Below are positions 13,368 to 23,021 of a stretch of 55,564 nt of DNA, one piece after another; the stretch's first letter is position 1, and the number at the start of each line of letters is the position of its first letter. Source of the stretch: Solobacterium sp. (GTDB taxonomy: Bacteria > Bacillota_I > Bacilli_A > Erysipelotrichales > Erysipelotrichaceae); contig JAGAVW010000004.1 of NCBI GenBank assembly GCA_017941735.1, positions 1-55,564 on the forward strand, written 5' to 3'. The notes beneath the pieces are model-generated. The model had not been told where the DNA came from and searched no databases. It saw only the letters and a list, made by a program, of their open reading frames with translations. A program made the position numbers and the translations under genes.

Positions 13368-16300
13368 CTATTCTGTACGAAGTGCTGCAACTGGATCACT
13401 CTTTGCGGCTTTGCGGCTTGGGATAATGCCACCAATGAGCGTCAAAATAATACTCAAGATCACAAGCACAACCCCCGCTTGCCATGGCAATACTGCTTTT
13501 ACATTTGCGTCAGTAAAATGACGTATCAGCATATTTCCAGGTATCAACAATAAGCGAGAGATGCCCACGCCAAATAAACCCGCTAATAAGCCAATAATAA
13601 AGGTTTCCGCATTGAAGACTTGTGAGATGTTTCGCTTCGATGCCCCAATCGCGCGAAGAATACCGATTTCTTTCTTTCTCTCAAGCACACTGATATAGGT
13701 GATAACCCCAATCATAATCGAAGAGACTACAAGTGAAATCGCAATGAAGGCAACTAAGACATAAGAAACCGTATCTACAATATTGGTCACCGAAGACATC
13801 AAGGTTCCTACCGTATCTGTGTAGGTAATCACCTTCTCTTCATCTTCTAGCTTCATACGTTCATTATACCCGTCTAATATGGCAAGAATCTCTTCTTTGC
13901 TTTCAAAATCTTTTGGATAAATGGAAATCATCGTAGGTTTTTGTAAATCGGCATAGCCTAAACGCTTCAAATTTCCATCATACGTATCACGTTGTTTAGA
14001 TAATAATGACGCCATGAGTTCTTGCAAGTCTTCTTCGGTCATATTCATCTTAAAGGCCCCATTGAAGGCATTAGCATCAAAGCGAATCGCATTGGGAATG
14101 GATGTCGCAAACTTTGACATGCTATCTTGCATGGCTTTTCCAATTTGCCCACCAACTTCATTTACAACCCGTTGCATCAAATTCGTAATGGAATTTGCTA
14201 AGAGTTCGCCATATTGGGAAGTATTCTCTTGCACGACCTTACTGATTTGTTTTTGTAAATCATCGAGATCCACAACGCGACGCACTTCCGTTGAAACAAG
14301 CTTCTTTCCTTCTTCACTTGCTAAGAATTCCTGGAGTGATGCTTCAAATAATTGTGGCTCTGGTAATTGTTTCTCATGCGCATAAGCTTGGTAGCCTTCG
14401 CTCAAATCATTCACAATTTTCGTCAAATCTTCTTCAGTAATGGAAATGTTTTGGTATTTTTCTTGAAACTGGGCAATGGCTTCTTGGGTGCGCGCTTGCC
14501 CCATTTCGGATTGTAAATATTCTAATAAATAGGTTGGGAATTGTTCTGGATCAAGGTAGCCATGTTCTTGCGCAAAAGCAGGATAATCTTGCATCACATG
14601 ATTTACTAAGTTGTTGATATCTTCACTGTTGATATCGGTAATTCCACTTTTATCCAATAACTCTTGTAGATCTTTACGTAATAATTCTTTTCCTTCCTCT
14701 TCTTGAAGATATTGTTGGAAAGCTTTTGGTAGATTCATATAGTTCGTAGAAGGATTCTTCGAAGAATAATCCACATAGCCATTATAAAGATGCTCGAAGA
14801 CACTTGCTAATTCTTCTTGATGAACCACCACTTGAATTCCCGAAAGCATACTTAAGATATCCATATTCTGCATTTCTTCGGTGGAGAATTGGAAATCACT
14901 TGGTGATACCATACTGCCAATATTGATATTTGAAAAATCAAATTGACTCGCATCAAACTGTAAGGCACTCTCATCAAATTGGAAGGCATTTGTTAAACGA
15001 CTTTCATCAATGGTGAATAAGGAATCCATATTTAAGGATGCACTTTCTTCATCATTAAAGTCTTTTCCTGTAAACACATTGATGGTTCTTTGGTTCATTT
15101 GTCTTTGCGTGATATCATGACGCAAGGATTGTTGGATGATATGTTCAATGAGTTCTTGGCGATAACCAATACCCGTCGTTAACATCGCCGCATCCGCATT
15201 CTCTTTTCGTTGCACAACGCCAACAATTTTTAATTCTTCGCCCTTGCGCACCAAATCATTCATATAACGCTTATCGTCCGTTTTATCTACCCAAATCGCA
15301 TATTCTTCATCATAGGTGTAATAATCAGAACTTGAAACCAAACGGAAAGAACGATCCAAAAAGTCTTCATAACGATAAGTTTGGTTGGAATCTTTAAAGG
15401 TGACATTTTCTTCATTTGAGAAATCTTCAACCATTTGATCCAATTCCTTTGCATCTTTCATACCTAAGGCATAAAGCACTAAATCGGGAATTCCTCCATC
15501 TGACATCAGTACCAATACACATTCAGAATACCCCGTTGGCCAACGCCCTGCTTTTACATCATATTGATTCTCATAGAGATTTCTTTCTTCTGGCAACAAA
15601 TAGAAGACATCTGTAGACATCGCCATCGATAATAACGAGTTATTAGAGCTTTGATTAAAGCCTAATGCTGCAAAGGAAGTATCTGGGTTTACTTGGCGAT
15701 AAGAATCCCCATCGATGCGATAAATCTGTGGTGCCAAGTTATAGGAATACTCAATTGCCTTCGTATAGGTTGGTAAGGTTTGATGGTTGTCTAAATATGC
15801 CTTTAATGATTTTAAATCGTTGTTGGTGGTACTTGATAAAATACGATCCACCATTTGGCGCTCTTTGACTTCCCCTGTTACTGGTTGTTCTGTACTTTCT
15901 TCTTCCACAACCCCACTACGCACAAACATCGACGATAAATCAAAACTACTGCTTTGAATGGTTAATGGATATTCGGATAAGGTATCTTCTTCAATCGAGC
16001 GGATATAGGTATTAACCCCATTACTTAACGATAAGATTAAAGCAATTCCGATAATACCTATCGACCCAGCAAAAGAGACCAGGATGGTTCTTGTCAATTT
16101 GGTTTTTAAGTTATTGAAACTTAAAGATAATGCGGTTAAAAAAGACATGGAAGCTTTACCCAAATTACGATGGGTCAAGTCCCCTTCTTCTTCCACAATA
16201 TAAGGGTCCGTATCCGAAATAATCTTTCCATCCTTTAAGCGCACAATTCGCGTCGCATAGGCTTCGGCAAGTTCTGGGTTATGTGTGACCATTACCACAA

Positions 16301-16874
16301 GCCGATCTTCTGCGACCTCTTTTAATAACTCCATAACTTGGATACTTGTTTCACTATCCAGCGCTCCGGTTGGCTCATCTGCAAGTAAAATATCTGGATC
16401 ATTAACAAGCGCACGTGCAATCGCTACCCGCTGCATTTGCCCACCGGATAACTGATTTGGCTTCTTATGAATTTGTTCTTTAAGGCCTACCTTTTCAAGT
16501 GCTTCAATCGCACGCGCACGACGCTCCGCATGGGGTATTCCTGAAATCGTTAAGGCAAGTTCCACATTCGAAAGAATCGTTTGGTGAGGAATCAGGTTAT
16601 AGCTTTGAAAGACAAAACCAATCGTATGATTTCGATAGGAATTCCAATCTTTCTCTTTATATTTTTTGGTGGTAATCCCATTGATGATTAAATCGCCACT
16701 ATCATAACGGTCTAAGCCACCAATGATATTTAATAATGTCGTTTTTCCTGAACCAGACGGACCTAAAATTGCGACAAATTCATTATCACGCAAGTTTAAA
16801 GAAACACCATTCAGTGCCATCTGTATAAAGTTACCGGTTTTATATTGCTTCTTAATATCTTTAATCTGTAACAT
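13368..16874 (-). CDS. ABC transporter ATPase-permease fusion (MacB/FtsX type) with very large extracellular domain
   Basis: A 1168-residue single-chain exporter subunit. The N-terminal ATPase has GPSGSGKTTLLN (near 38), LSGGQMQRVAIARAL (near 142) and ILLADEPTGALDS. A first membrane helix lies near 260-285 (ILVSFAGSIGIIGIALILSLS). A roughly 740-residue external domain follows, then three C-terminal helices of an FtsX domain with ISVLERKKEIGILRAIGASK. MacB-like proteins usually have an external domain of about 220 residues, so this one is three times larger. It contains repeated units near 690-860 (LPKAFQQYLQEEEGKELL, LLEYLQSEMGQARTQEAI, FEASLQEFLASEEGKKLV). Such mechanotransmission ABC proteins handle peptides, antibiotics or cell-wall control rather than classical transport. 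Confidence 0.85.
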   Translation of the reverse strand: MLQIKDIKKQYKTGNFIQMALNGVSLNLRDNEFVAILGPSGSGKTTLLNIIGGLDRYDSGDLIINGITTKKYKEKDWNSYRNHTIGFVFQSYNLIPHQTILSNVELALTISGIPHAERRARAIEALEKVGLKEQIHKKPNQLSGGQMQRVAIARALVNDPDILLADEPTGALDSETSIQVMELLKEVAEDRLVVMVTHNPELAEAYATRIVRLKDGKIISDTDPYIVEEEGDLTHRNLGKASMSFLTALSLSFNNLKTKLTRTILVSFAGSIGIIGIALILSLSNGVNTYIRSIEEDTLSEYPLTIQSSSFDLSSMFVRSGVVEEESTEQPVTGEVKERQMVDRILSSTTNNDLKSLKAYLDNHQTLPTYTKAIEYSYNLAPQIYRIDGDSYRQVNPDTSFAALGFNQSSNNSLLSMAMSTDVFYLLPEERNLYENQYDVKAGRWPTGYSECVLVLMSDGGIPDLVLYALGMKDAKELDQMVEDFSNEENVTFKDSNQTYRYEDFLDRSFRLVSSSDYYTYDEEYAIWVDKTDDKRYMNDLVRKGEELKIVGVVQRKENADAAMLTTGIGYRQELIEHIIQQSLRHDITQRQMNQRTINVFTGKDFNDEESASLNMDSLFTIDESRLTNAFQFDESALQFDASQFDFSNINIGSMVSPSDFQFSTEEMQNMDILSMLSGIQVVVHQEELASVFEHLYNGYVDYSSKNPSTNYMNLPKAFQQYLQEEEGKELLRKDLQELLDKSGITDINSEDINNLVNHVMQDYPAFAQEHGYLDPEQFPTYLLEYLQSEMGQARTQEAIAQFQEKYQNISITEEDLTKIVNDLSEGYQAYAHEKQLPEPQLFEASLQEFLASEEGKKLVSTEVRRVVDLDDLQKQISKVVQENTSQYGELLANSITNLMQRVVNEVGGQIGKAMQDSMSKFATSIPNAIRFDANAFNGAFKMNMTEEDLQELMASLLSKQRDTYDGNLKRLGYADLQKPTMISIYPKDFESKEEILAILDGYNERMKLEDEEKVITYTDTVGTLMSSVTNIVDTVSYVLVAFIAISLVVSSIMIGVITYISVLERKKEIGILRAIGASKRNISQVFNAETFIIGLLAGLFGVGISRLLLIPGNMLIRHFTDANVKAVLPWQAGVVLVILSIILTLIGGIIPSRKAAKSDPVAALRTE

Positions 16875-16939
16875 AACGAAAACTCATGCTAGGCATGATA
16901 TATAATTGTAAACTATTTCAAACTCGAAAATATAGATAA

Positions 16940-18424
16940 TTATAAATCTTTGTTTGTTAAACGTTGGATGCCTTCATAAACTTCATTTAAACTTTTCTTA
17001 ATTTCTTTTTCCATTATTGTCGCATCTTGTGCTAAACGTGCTTGGACATGCGCTTTGATGGCTAAAAGTTGGTTATGCGTGAGTTTGACGTCTTTTGTAA
17101 AGGCATTCATATTATCTAACATGCCTTCTTTCATACGGGTTGGCGCTTCGGTTAAATAAATGAAATCGGTCAAACTTTGAGTAATGGCTTGGTTCATGAG
17201 ACTCGTTTCCTGTTGTTTATGCTTGTATTCTCCTCTATCTTTTTTTTCTAATACAAGTTCATAATTCTTTCGCGCAACACCAATCGCATCTTCCCAAGAA
17301 AGATAGATTTCTTCCATTGCTCTTTCCCCACAAGCTTTCGCAAGCGGTAAATTCTGACTGATTGTTTCTAAGAATTCGGCAATCGAATCGACCTCTTGTT
17401 GCACTAAAAATCCATTTCTTCCATCTACGATTCCTTCAGCTGCACAAGAGCCTTCAATCAACATACTCGCTAGACCACACGCGGCCGCTTCCCTTACTAC
17501 TAAGCCATTTGTATCAAAAGTACTTGGAAATAAGAAGACATCTGCTCTTGTATTCCATGCCTTTAAAACGGCACGATCTTGAATTGCCCCTGTAAATAGA
17601 ATCTTGCCATGGGCATAATCACTTTTGATTTTGTTTGTATCATAGGGAAGCTTCTTATCTATGACCTCTTGTAAGATGCTATCCCGGTCTGCCCCATCTC
17701 CAATTAATACAAAACGGAATGGAATATCTTTTTCATATAATCTCTTAAATGCTTCAATTAATAAAGGGATGCCCTTATATTTCATTAACCGCCCAACAAA
17801 TAAGAAAACCGGTACGCCAGGTGGTAAATCATAATCCTTTGTTGCCTCTTGAACAAGTTCTGGATTCGCTTTTCCTTTTTCAAAATCGACGCCATTATAA
17901 ACGACCTTACATTCTCCTTTATAACCTAAAGAATATAAGTTCTCTTTTGCCCCTTCACTTACGGCCCAAACTTCATCACAACTTGAAATATTAGACACAA
18001 GTGCTTCAATACTTTTCTTTTGTAATAATTCACTTGTAATCGCATTTTTAATATCCACATCATATTTGGTATGGTAGGTCAAAATAATAGGACTATCCGT
18101 TACATTACGTACAAGTTTAGCTAGATAAGTCGACATAATAGGACAATGGGAATGAATAAGGTCAGGTTGAAAACGTGTTACTTCTTGGATTGCCTTTAAA
18201 TCAAACGGATTCCCCGTTCGATACCCACTCGCAAAACTTGTGGTATTAAAGCTTGTATAAGGAATCACAGAAAAAGGATACTTTGTATAATCCGCTTCTG
18301 GATAATTTGGTGTTCCCACTACGACCTCATCTTCTTTACATAAAGTAGAGGCATAGTTATATACCGCATTGGCGACCCCATCAATGACGGGTGGAAATGA
18401 ATCATTCAATAATGCAATTTTCAT
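16940..18424 (-). CDS. Glycosyltransferase family 4 with C-terminal helical extension
   Basis: A 494-residue GT-B glycosyltransferase. The N-terminal domain begins MKIALLNDSFPPVIDGVANAV and has the acceptor-site HSHCPIMS. The C-terminal domain has FLFVGRLMKYKGIPLLIEAF and FPSTFDTNGLVVREAAACGLA, the GT4 nucleotide-sugar site. The catalytic core ends near residue 390; the last 100 residues are helical and charged, an unusual addition. Bacillota proteins of this kind often glucosylate diacylglycerol for glycolipid or lipoteichoic acid anchors, which I regard as possible but unproven. GAGAGGG lies before the ATG. Confidence 0.82.
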   Translation of the reverse strand: MKIALLNDSFPPVIDGVANAVYNYASTLCKEDEVVVGTPNYPEADYTKYPFSVIPYTSFNTTSFASGYRTGNPFDLKAIQEVTRFQPDLIHSHCPIMSTYLAKLVRNVTDSPIILTYHTKYDVDIKNAITSELLQKKSIEALVSNISSCDEVWAVSEGAKENLYSLGYKGECKVVYNGVDFEKGKANPELVQEATKDYDLPPGVPVFLFVGRLMKYKGIPLLIEAFKRLYEKDIPFRFVLIGDGADRDSILQEVIDKKLPYDTNKIKSDYAHGKILFTGAIQDRAVLKAWNTRADVFLFPSTFDTNGLVVREAAACGLASMLIEGSCAAEGIVDGRNGFLVQQEVDSIAEFLETISQNLPLAKACGERAMEEIYLSWEDAIGVARKNYELVLEKKDRGEYKHKQQETSLMNQAITQSLTDFIYLTEAPTRMKEGMLDNMNAFTKDVKLTHNQLLAIKAHVQARLAQDATIMEKEIKKSLNEVYEGIQRLTNKDL

Positions 18425-18441
18425 ATTCCCTCTCGATATAG

Positions 18442-18468
18442 AAAAAACTCGAGTAAAATACTGAGTTT
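18442..18468 (-). terminator. Terminator of tRNA-Leu(CAG)
   Basis: On the minus strand AAACTC-AGTA pairs with TACT-C-GAGTTT (one bulged base), followed by more T. It begins ten bases beyond the encoded CCA and precedes the glycosyltransferase gene. Confidence 0.7.
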
Positions 18469-18477
18469 CTTTTTCAT

Positions 18478-18564
18478 TGGTGCGGATGACAGGACTTGAA
18501 CCTGCACGCTTTTAAGGGCACTAGCGCCTGAAGCTAGCGCGTCTGCCAATTCCGCCACATCCGC
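18478..18564 (-). tRNA. tRNA-Leu (anticodon CAG)
   Basis: An 87-base class II tRNA including CCA. The acceptor is GCGGATG/CATCCGC, the anticodon stem is CTAGC/GCTAG with loop TTCAGGC, and a long variable arm is present. It reads CTG codons. CCA is encoded at 18480-18478. Confidence 0.95.
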
Positions 18565-18592
18565 ATTGCCCTCTTATTGTACTACAATTCAT

Positions 18593-19114
18593 TCAAAAAG
18601 AAGAAAGGATTTCCCTTGCTTTCGCGTCACAAGCTTCGCTATAACCATCTTGAAAATTGGTCACAACTTGAAAATCTTTTAAGTGCTCCATCGTGATATC
18701 ATCTAGTATCAGAAAGCCTCGAAAACTAGGATGTTCTAAAAGATAGTCCATAATCACTTCTTCTCTCGATACGCCCTTATCTAAGGCCGTCATGCCTACA
18801 ATATCGATATCTTGATCAAAGCCAATTTCCGTTAAATAGGCATAACACTTTTCCATCCCCGTTGCCCGCCAAGATGTGGATAATACAATGGATAAGGAAT
18901 AATCGTGGATTAATTGATTGACCCGCTTCACACAATCGTGATTGGATAAATCATAAAAACCACAAGGTAATTCCTTAAACACAAAATCTTTTAAAGAAAT
19001 ACCCGCATTAATCACACCATCAAAATCTAGAAAAAGTATTATCCTTCCCTCTGGATTCTTTTTCATAATGTTCTTAATTCGAAATAAGTTTTGATAATCT
19101 TTAAAAGTAAACAT
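18593..19114 (-). CDS. HAD-superfamily domain protein (Swiss-army-knife RNA-repair HAD type)
   Basis: A 173-residue HAD-fold protein with motif I LFLDFDGVINA near residue 28, motif II VLSTSWRATG near 97 and a late LILDDIT as motif IV. The STSWR motif is typical of the small HAD domains named after Swiss-army-knife RNA-repair proteins, although many members are uncharacterised phosphatases. It starts on the base after the P-type ATPase stop codon, so it is cotranslated with that gene. The substrate is unknown. Confidence 0.75.
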   Translation of the reverse strand: MFTFKDYQNLFRIKNIMKKNPEGRIILFLDFDGVINAGISLKDFVFKELPCGFYDLSNHDCVKRVNQLIHDYSLSIVLSTSWRATGMEKCYAYLTEIGFDQDIDIVGMTALDKGVSREEVIMDYLLEHPSFRGFLILDDITMEHLKDFQVVTNFQDGYSEACDAKAREILSSF

Positions 19115-21445
19115 TTATCCTCTTTTTAAACGCGTTTGAATTCTTTCAAATAAGAGTTGTAGTAAAAAAATCGAACAAGGTACTAGGATGGCGCCTGGCG
19201 CAAGAATCCATAAATATCGCATATGGAAGCTTGTATTCAATAGAGCCCCTCCAAAACGCAAGACAAGTAAGAAACCGATGGCCATCAATAGAAAGATAGA
19301 TACACGGTAGCGGTCTGGTGGATAATAAACTCTAAATAACGTATACAAATATGTATAACCCGTCAAAATCAACATGATCGTATTCATATGCGTTTCAGGG
19401 ATACTCCATAACACCTGTATCTGATTACAAATAAAAGCACATAAGAAAACCGTTATGGCAGAAGGCACTGCCTTACTTAACGCACGTTCATAGAAACGCC
19501 CTTTCACGCGCTCAAAACTAGGTTCCATCTGTAATAAAAATGTAGGTATCGCAACCCCAAACATCGATAAGACGGTTAAATGAATGGGTAAAAATGGATA
19601 TTCCTCCCGCAACAAGATGGTATAAAGAGATAATAAAACAGAGAAAACGGTTTTTACTAAATACATGGAAGAAGCACGCGAGATATTATTGATGACACGT
19701 CTCCCCTCTTTTACAATCTGTGGCATTTCGCCAAAGTCATTGGTTAAAAGAATCATATTAGATGTATTGCGGGCAGCTGCAGAACCAGATGCCATCGCAA
19801 CGCCTACATTTGCCATGCGTAAGGCTGGTACATCATTCACACCATCCCCAACCATAGCAACGGAATGCCCCATTTTTTGAAGCGTTTGTACCATTTCCTT
19901 TTTTTGACTTGGTAAGACACGTCCAAATACCGCATGCGTTTCTAATAGACTTGCTAAGTCGGTATTGGTAGGTTGGCTCATATCATAATAATTTTCCGCA
20001 TTTTTAATACCTGCTTCTTTCGCTAAGGCAGATACGGTACTTGGATCATCGCCTGAGATGACTTTGATTGTCACTTCTTGTTCATCAAAATAACGGATGA
20101 TTTCTTGCACATGGTCACGTAATACATCGCCAATGGAAATGAGTGCGAGCGCTTCTAAATCACTAGGTAATATTCCTTCTTTATGGATTTCTTCTTTCGA
20201 GTGCGCCACTAAAACAACACGTCTTCCTCTTTTTGTATAAGCTTCCATCTTTTCTTCTAATTCCTCATTCCCATTTGGAAATAGAAAACTAAGCGCACCT
20301 AGATAATAGGTTCCTTCTTTTTCAAACGTCACCGCCGCATATTTACGATCACTTGAAAAAGGAAGCGTATGAATACAATGATAATCTTCATTTTCTTTAA
20401 AGTATTCTTTAATCGCTTGGCTAGTCGCATTGCCTTCTGAAAAAGCTTTACAATAGCTTCCCATAATCGCATTGATGTAATCTAGACTGACTTCATTCAT
20501 CGGTACTACTTCTTCAACTTTCATAATGCCTTTTGTTAAGGTACCCGTTTTATCAATGCACAATGTATCCACGCGTGCCAAAGATTCAATACTATATAAG
20601 TTTTGGACTAAGACATTTCGCCTGCTTAAACGAATTGTACTAACTGCTAAGGCAATACTAATAAGCACCACTAATCCTTCTGGAATCATTCCAATGACCG
20701 CTGATACCATACGAAGAATGGATTGTTGCCAAGTTAAATGTAAAAAGAAATAATGGGTGATAAACAATAAAATACCAATTGGAATTAAAAGATACGCAAT
20801 AATCTTTAACATGCGTGTAGTATCCAACTGCATTTGCGTGCGTTGTGGTTTAAAGGTTCTACCATCACGCAAAATGGTTTCAGAAAAATTATCTTTCCCA
20901 ACATGAATACTTTTCACAATGGCTTCGCCACTTGTGACAAACGAGCCCGCTAATAAGTTATCCCCTGTATTTTTGGATTGGCGCTTTGACTCCCCAGTAA
21001 GAATGGATTCATCCACTTCTACAAAACCTTCTTCAATCTTCGCATCACATGGTATCTGCATCCCTGCCTTTAAGCGATAAAGATCCTCTAATACGAGTTG
21101 ATCCATTTTAATCGTTTGCCAAGTTCCATCCCGTTTGACGTCGATATCCTCCATCACTAAGATGGATAGACGATCGACAATCCGTTTCGCATGGATTTCT
21201 TGGATAATACCTACACATGTATTAAAAAGGATGGTGCCCATAAATAGCCCATTCCGATAAGACCCCGTCAATAAAACAAAAATAAACAGAATCAAATTAA
21301 TGAGATTAAAAAAAGTAACAATATTCGCCCGAAAGATTTCTTTATAGGAGCGTGTCGTTGTACTTGTGATGTGATTCTGTTTTCCCTTGGCAATGCGCTC
21401 TTCTACTTCTGCTTGGGATAATCCTTGTTGTTGGATGTCCATCAT
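19115..21445 (-). CDS. Cation-transporting P-type ATPase
   Basis: A 776-residue P-type ATPase. The actuator domain has ESILTGESKR near 150, the fourth helix contains IGMIPEGLVVLIS, the phosphorylation site is CIDKTGTLTKG near 297, and the hinge is MVGDGVNDVPALRMA near 530. The absence of N-terminal metal-binding CxxC domains and of a CPC motif argues against copper or zinc export. PEGLV in helix 4 resembles the CtpE/PMA-like branch, so calcium, magnesium or another light cation is more likely. The gene follows the PfkB-like gene by three bases. Confidence 0.88.
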   Translation of the reverse strand: MMDIQQQGLSQAEVEERIAKGKQNHITSTTTRSYKEIFRANIVTFFNLINLILFIFVLLTGSYRNGLFMGTILFNTCVGIIQEIHAKRIVDRLSILVMEDIDVKRDGTWQTIKMDQLVLEDLYRLKAGMQIPCDAKIEEGFVEVDESILTGESKRQSKNTGDNLLAGSFVTSGEAIVKSIHVGKDNFSETILRDGRTFKPQRTQMQLDTTRMLKIIAYLLIPIGILLFITHYFFLHLTWQQSILRMVSAVIGMIPEGLVVLISIALAVSTIRLSRRNVLVQNLYSIESLARVDTLCIDKTGTLTKGIMKVEEVVPMNEVSLDYINAIMGSYCKAFSEGNATSQAIKEYFKENEDYHCIHTLPFSSDRKYAAVTFEKEGTYYLGALSFLFPNGNEELEEKMEAYTKRGRRVVLVAHSKEEIHKEGILPSDLEALALISIGDVLRDHVQEIIRYFDEQEVTIKVISGDDPSTVSALAKEAGIKNAENYYDMSQPTNTDLASLLETHAVFGRVLPSQKKEMVQTLQKMGHSVAMVGDGVNDVPALRMANVGVAMASGSAAARNTSNMILLTNDFGEMPQIVKEGRRVINNISRASSMYLVKTVFSVLLSLYTILLREEYPFLPIHLTVLSMFGVAIPTFLLQMEPSFERVKGRFYERALSKAVPSAITVFLCAFICNQIQVLWSIPETHMNTIMLILTGYTYLYTLFRVYYPPDRYRVSIFLLMAIGFLLVLRFGGALLNTSFHMRYLWILAPGAILVPCSIFLLQLLFERIQTRLKRG

Positions 21446-21448
21446 TGC

Positions 21449-22375
21449 TTAACTCACAACTCCCTTAGGTAAATCCATAATGGCTTTGGCGAGAAGATCT
21501 TGATAACGAGCGGATTCCTTTAAATCTAAAGATGTATCATAGGTCAATAAAACTTCCTTTGCGATATCTTGTGCAAATAATAACGCATTCTCTTCTTTCA
21601 TGCCCGCATTCTTCGCAAGAATATAACTCGCAAAATGCACTTCCTCATAACCACTAATATCTTTGCGGTGTAAAACCACCTCGCCATAAGACAAAGTTTC
21701 TTCTTCTGTGATGGCTTGGCATCTTCCATCTTCCAATACCTTAAGGATTGGTTGCTTTGTTTGTTTTGTTAAAGTTAGAAGTCTTTCATCAATCTGTTCC
21801 ATTTCTTCTTTGGAAAAGAGTGCTTGGGGGCGTATTTGTAAGATTGGATGTAACGCTAAGATTTCTTGTAAGAGTTCTTCATCATAAAAGAAATCTGGTG
21901 TATCAATCTGTAAGGCAATACGCCCATCAAATTCTAAAAGAATGGGATAAAGTGCACTCATGGTGGTTAATAAAGTGGAATAAGAGACAATTAAATACGA
22001 ATAATCATCCACATTGATTTCTTCAAATGGATAAAGCTCAAAATCATATTCCCCTCCAGGCACTTCCATCTTTCGTGCTTGGCCATAAGGATCAATCATC
22101 GTATAGGTACATCCATTTACTTCCCCTGTTAAAGGCGTAAAGGATAAATGTTTGGCATTTTGCACAACCTTATCCGCATAGACCCCTGTTCCGAGTGGTG
22201 ATATCAAGGTAAATGGCATATGAAAACAAGAAAACGTATTGGCGAAGTTATATCCATCTCCTGAAATACGTTCAAATTGTTCAAGGACTTCCATTTCTTC
22301 ATCACTTTGTGGTAAACGAGGCACAAGTGCCACTTGATCCATGGTTGTAATTCCTATAATTAAAACATTTTTCAT
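21449..22375 (-). CDS. Divergent PfkB-family carbohydrate kinase-like protein
   Basis: A 308-residue protein with the PfkB N-terminal layout (MKNVLIIGITTMDQVALVPRLP, then RISGDGYNFANTFSCFHMPF). The C-terminal catalytic block D-T-x-G-A-G-D is replaced by KDISGYEEVHFASYILAKNAG, which lacks the glycine pair and the catalytic Asp position. It may bind a sugar without phosphorylating it, or use a changed chemistry. It heads a tight run with the P-type ATPase and HAD genes, read away from the tRNA operon. Confidence 0.7.
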   Translation of the reverse strand: MKNVLIIGITTMDQVALVPRLPQSDEEMEVLEQFERISGDGYNFANTFSCFHMPFTLISPLGTGVYADKVVQNAKHLSFTPLTGEVNGCTYTMIDPYGQARKMEVPGGEYDFELYPFEEINVDDYSYLIVSYSTLLTTMSALYPILLEFDGRIALQIDTPDFFYDEELLQEILALHPILQIRPQALFSKEEMEQIDERLLTLTKQTKQPILKVLEDGRCQAITEEETLSYGEVVLHRKDISGYEEVHFASYILAKNAGMKEENALLFAQDIAKEVLLTYDTSLDLKESARYQDLLAKAIMDLPKGVVS

Positions 22376-22429
22376 ACCCCCATTATAACAAAGTGTGTAA
22401 GGAATCCTTCATCAGACATTAAAATTCTC

Positions 22430-22458
22430 TTGCAAAACAGAAAGCAGTCTGCTATATT
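22430..22458 (+). promoter_or_regulatory. Promoter of the seven-tRNA operon
   Basis: TTGCAA (22430-22435), a 17-base spacer and TATATT (22453-22458), followed by AAATAGGCAC. The same downstream decamer and -35 recur at the tRNA-Leu/tRNA-Cys promoter. Confidence 0.8.
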
Positions 22459-22480
22459 AAATAGGCACTGATTTTGCGTT

Positions 22481-22557
22481 GCGCCGATAGCTCAACTGGA
22501 TAGAGTGTCTGGCTACGAACCAGGAGGTTGCGGGTTCGATTCCTGCTCGGCGCGCCA
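22481..22557 (+). tRNA. tRNA-Arg (anticodon ACG)
   Basis: A 77-base tRNA. The acceptor is GCGCCGA/TCGGCGC, the anticodon loop is CTACGAA and CCA is encoded. First gene of the tRNA operon; the A34 would be edited to inosine. Confidence 0.96.
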
Positions 22558-22567
22558 TTGTCATTCT

Positions 22568-22644
22568 CGGGATGTAGCACAGCTTGGTAGTGCACTTGAT
22601 TTGGGATCAAGGGGTCACAGGTTCAAATCCTGCCATCCCGACCA
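22568..22644 (+). tRNA. tRNA-Pro (anticodon TGG)
   Basis: A 77-base tRNA. The acceptor is CGGGATG/CATCCCG, the anticodon stem is CTTGA/TCAAG with loop TTTGGGA, and CCA is encoded. Confidence 0.96.
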
Positions 22645-22648
22645 TTCT

Positions 22649-22725
22649 GGCGAGGTAGCTTAGTTGGCTAGAGCAATCGGTTCATACCCGGTAGGTCGTG
22701 GGTTCGACTCCCACCCTCGCTACCA
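22649..22725 (+). tRNA. tRNA-Met (anticodon CAT), elongator type
   Basis: A 77-base tRNA. The acceptor is GGCGAGG/CCTCGCT and the anticodon loop is TTCATAC between ATCGG and CCGGT. The GGTTCATACCC core and the CGCTACCA end match Bacillota elongator tRNA-Met as I recall it; it lacks the C1-A72 mismatch of initiators. Confidence 0.85.
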
Positions 22726-22738
22726 AAGATATTTGTTC

Positions 22739-22815
22739 GGACCCTTAGCTCAGTTGGTTAGAGCGGTCGGCTCATAACCGATTGGTCGAAGGTTCGAGTC
22801 CTTCAGGGTCCACCA
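22739..22815 (+). tRNA. tRNA-Ile2 (CAT, lysidine-modified) or elongator Met
   Basis: A 77-base tRNA. The acceptor is GGACCCT/AGGGTCC, the anticodon loop is CTCATAA and CCA is encoded. The acceptor and loop resemble known tRNA-Ile2 species, whose C34 is converted to lysidine by TilS to read ATA. The identity rests on remembered sequences. Confidence 0.75.
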
Positions 22816-22823
22816 GAGTATAC

Positions 22824-22914
22824 GGAGGAATACCCAAGTGGTTGAAGGGTCCGGTCTTGAAAACCGGTAGGTCACGAAAGTGGCGCCTGGGTTCGAATCC
22901 CAGTTCCTCCGCCA
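22824..22914 (+). tRNA. tRNA-Ser (anticodon TGA)
   Basis: A 91-base class II tRNA. The acceptor is GGAGGAA/TTCCTCC, the anticodon loop is CTTGAAA, a long variable arm is present and GCCA is encoded at the end. Confidence 0.96.
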
Positions 22915-22942
22915 TTATTACACGATGCATTGCATCACATAT

Positions 22943-23019
22943 CGCGAGGTAGAGCAGCCTGGTAGCTCGTCGGGCCCATAACCCGGAGGTCGTTGGTTCA
23001 AATCCTTCCCTCGCAACCA
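22943..23019 (+). tRNA. Initiator tRNA-fMet (anticodon CAT)
   Basis: A 77-base tRNA. It has the C1-A72 mismatch (CGCGAGG with CCTCGCA) and the GGG/CCC anticodon stem that define initiators. CCA is encoded. Confidence 0.93.
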
Positions 23020-23021
23020 AT

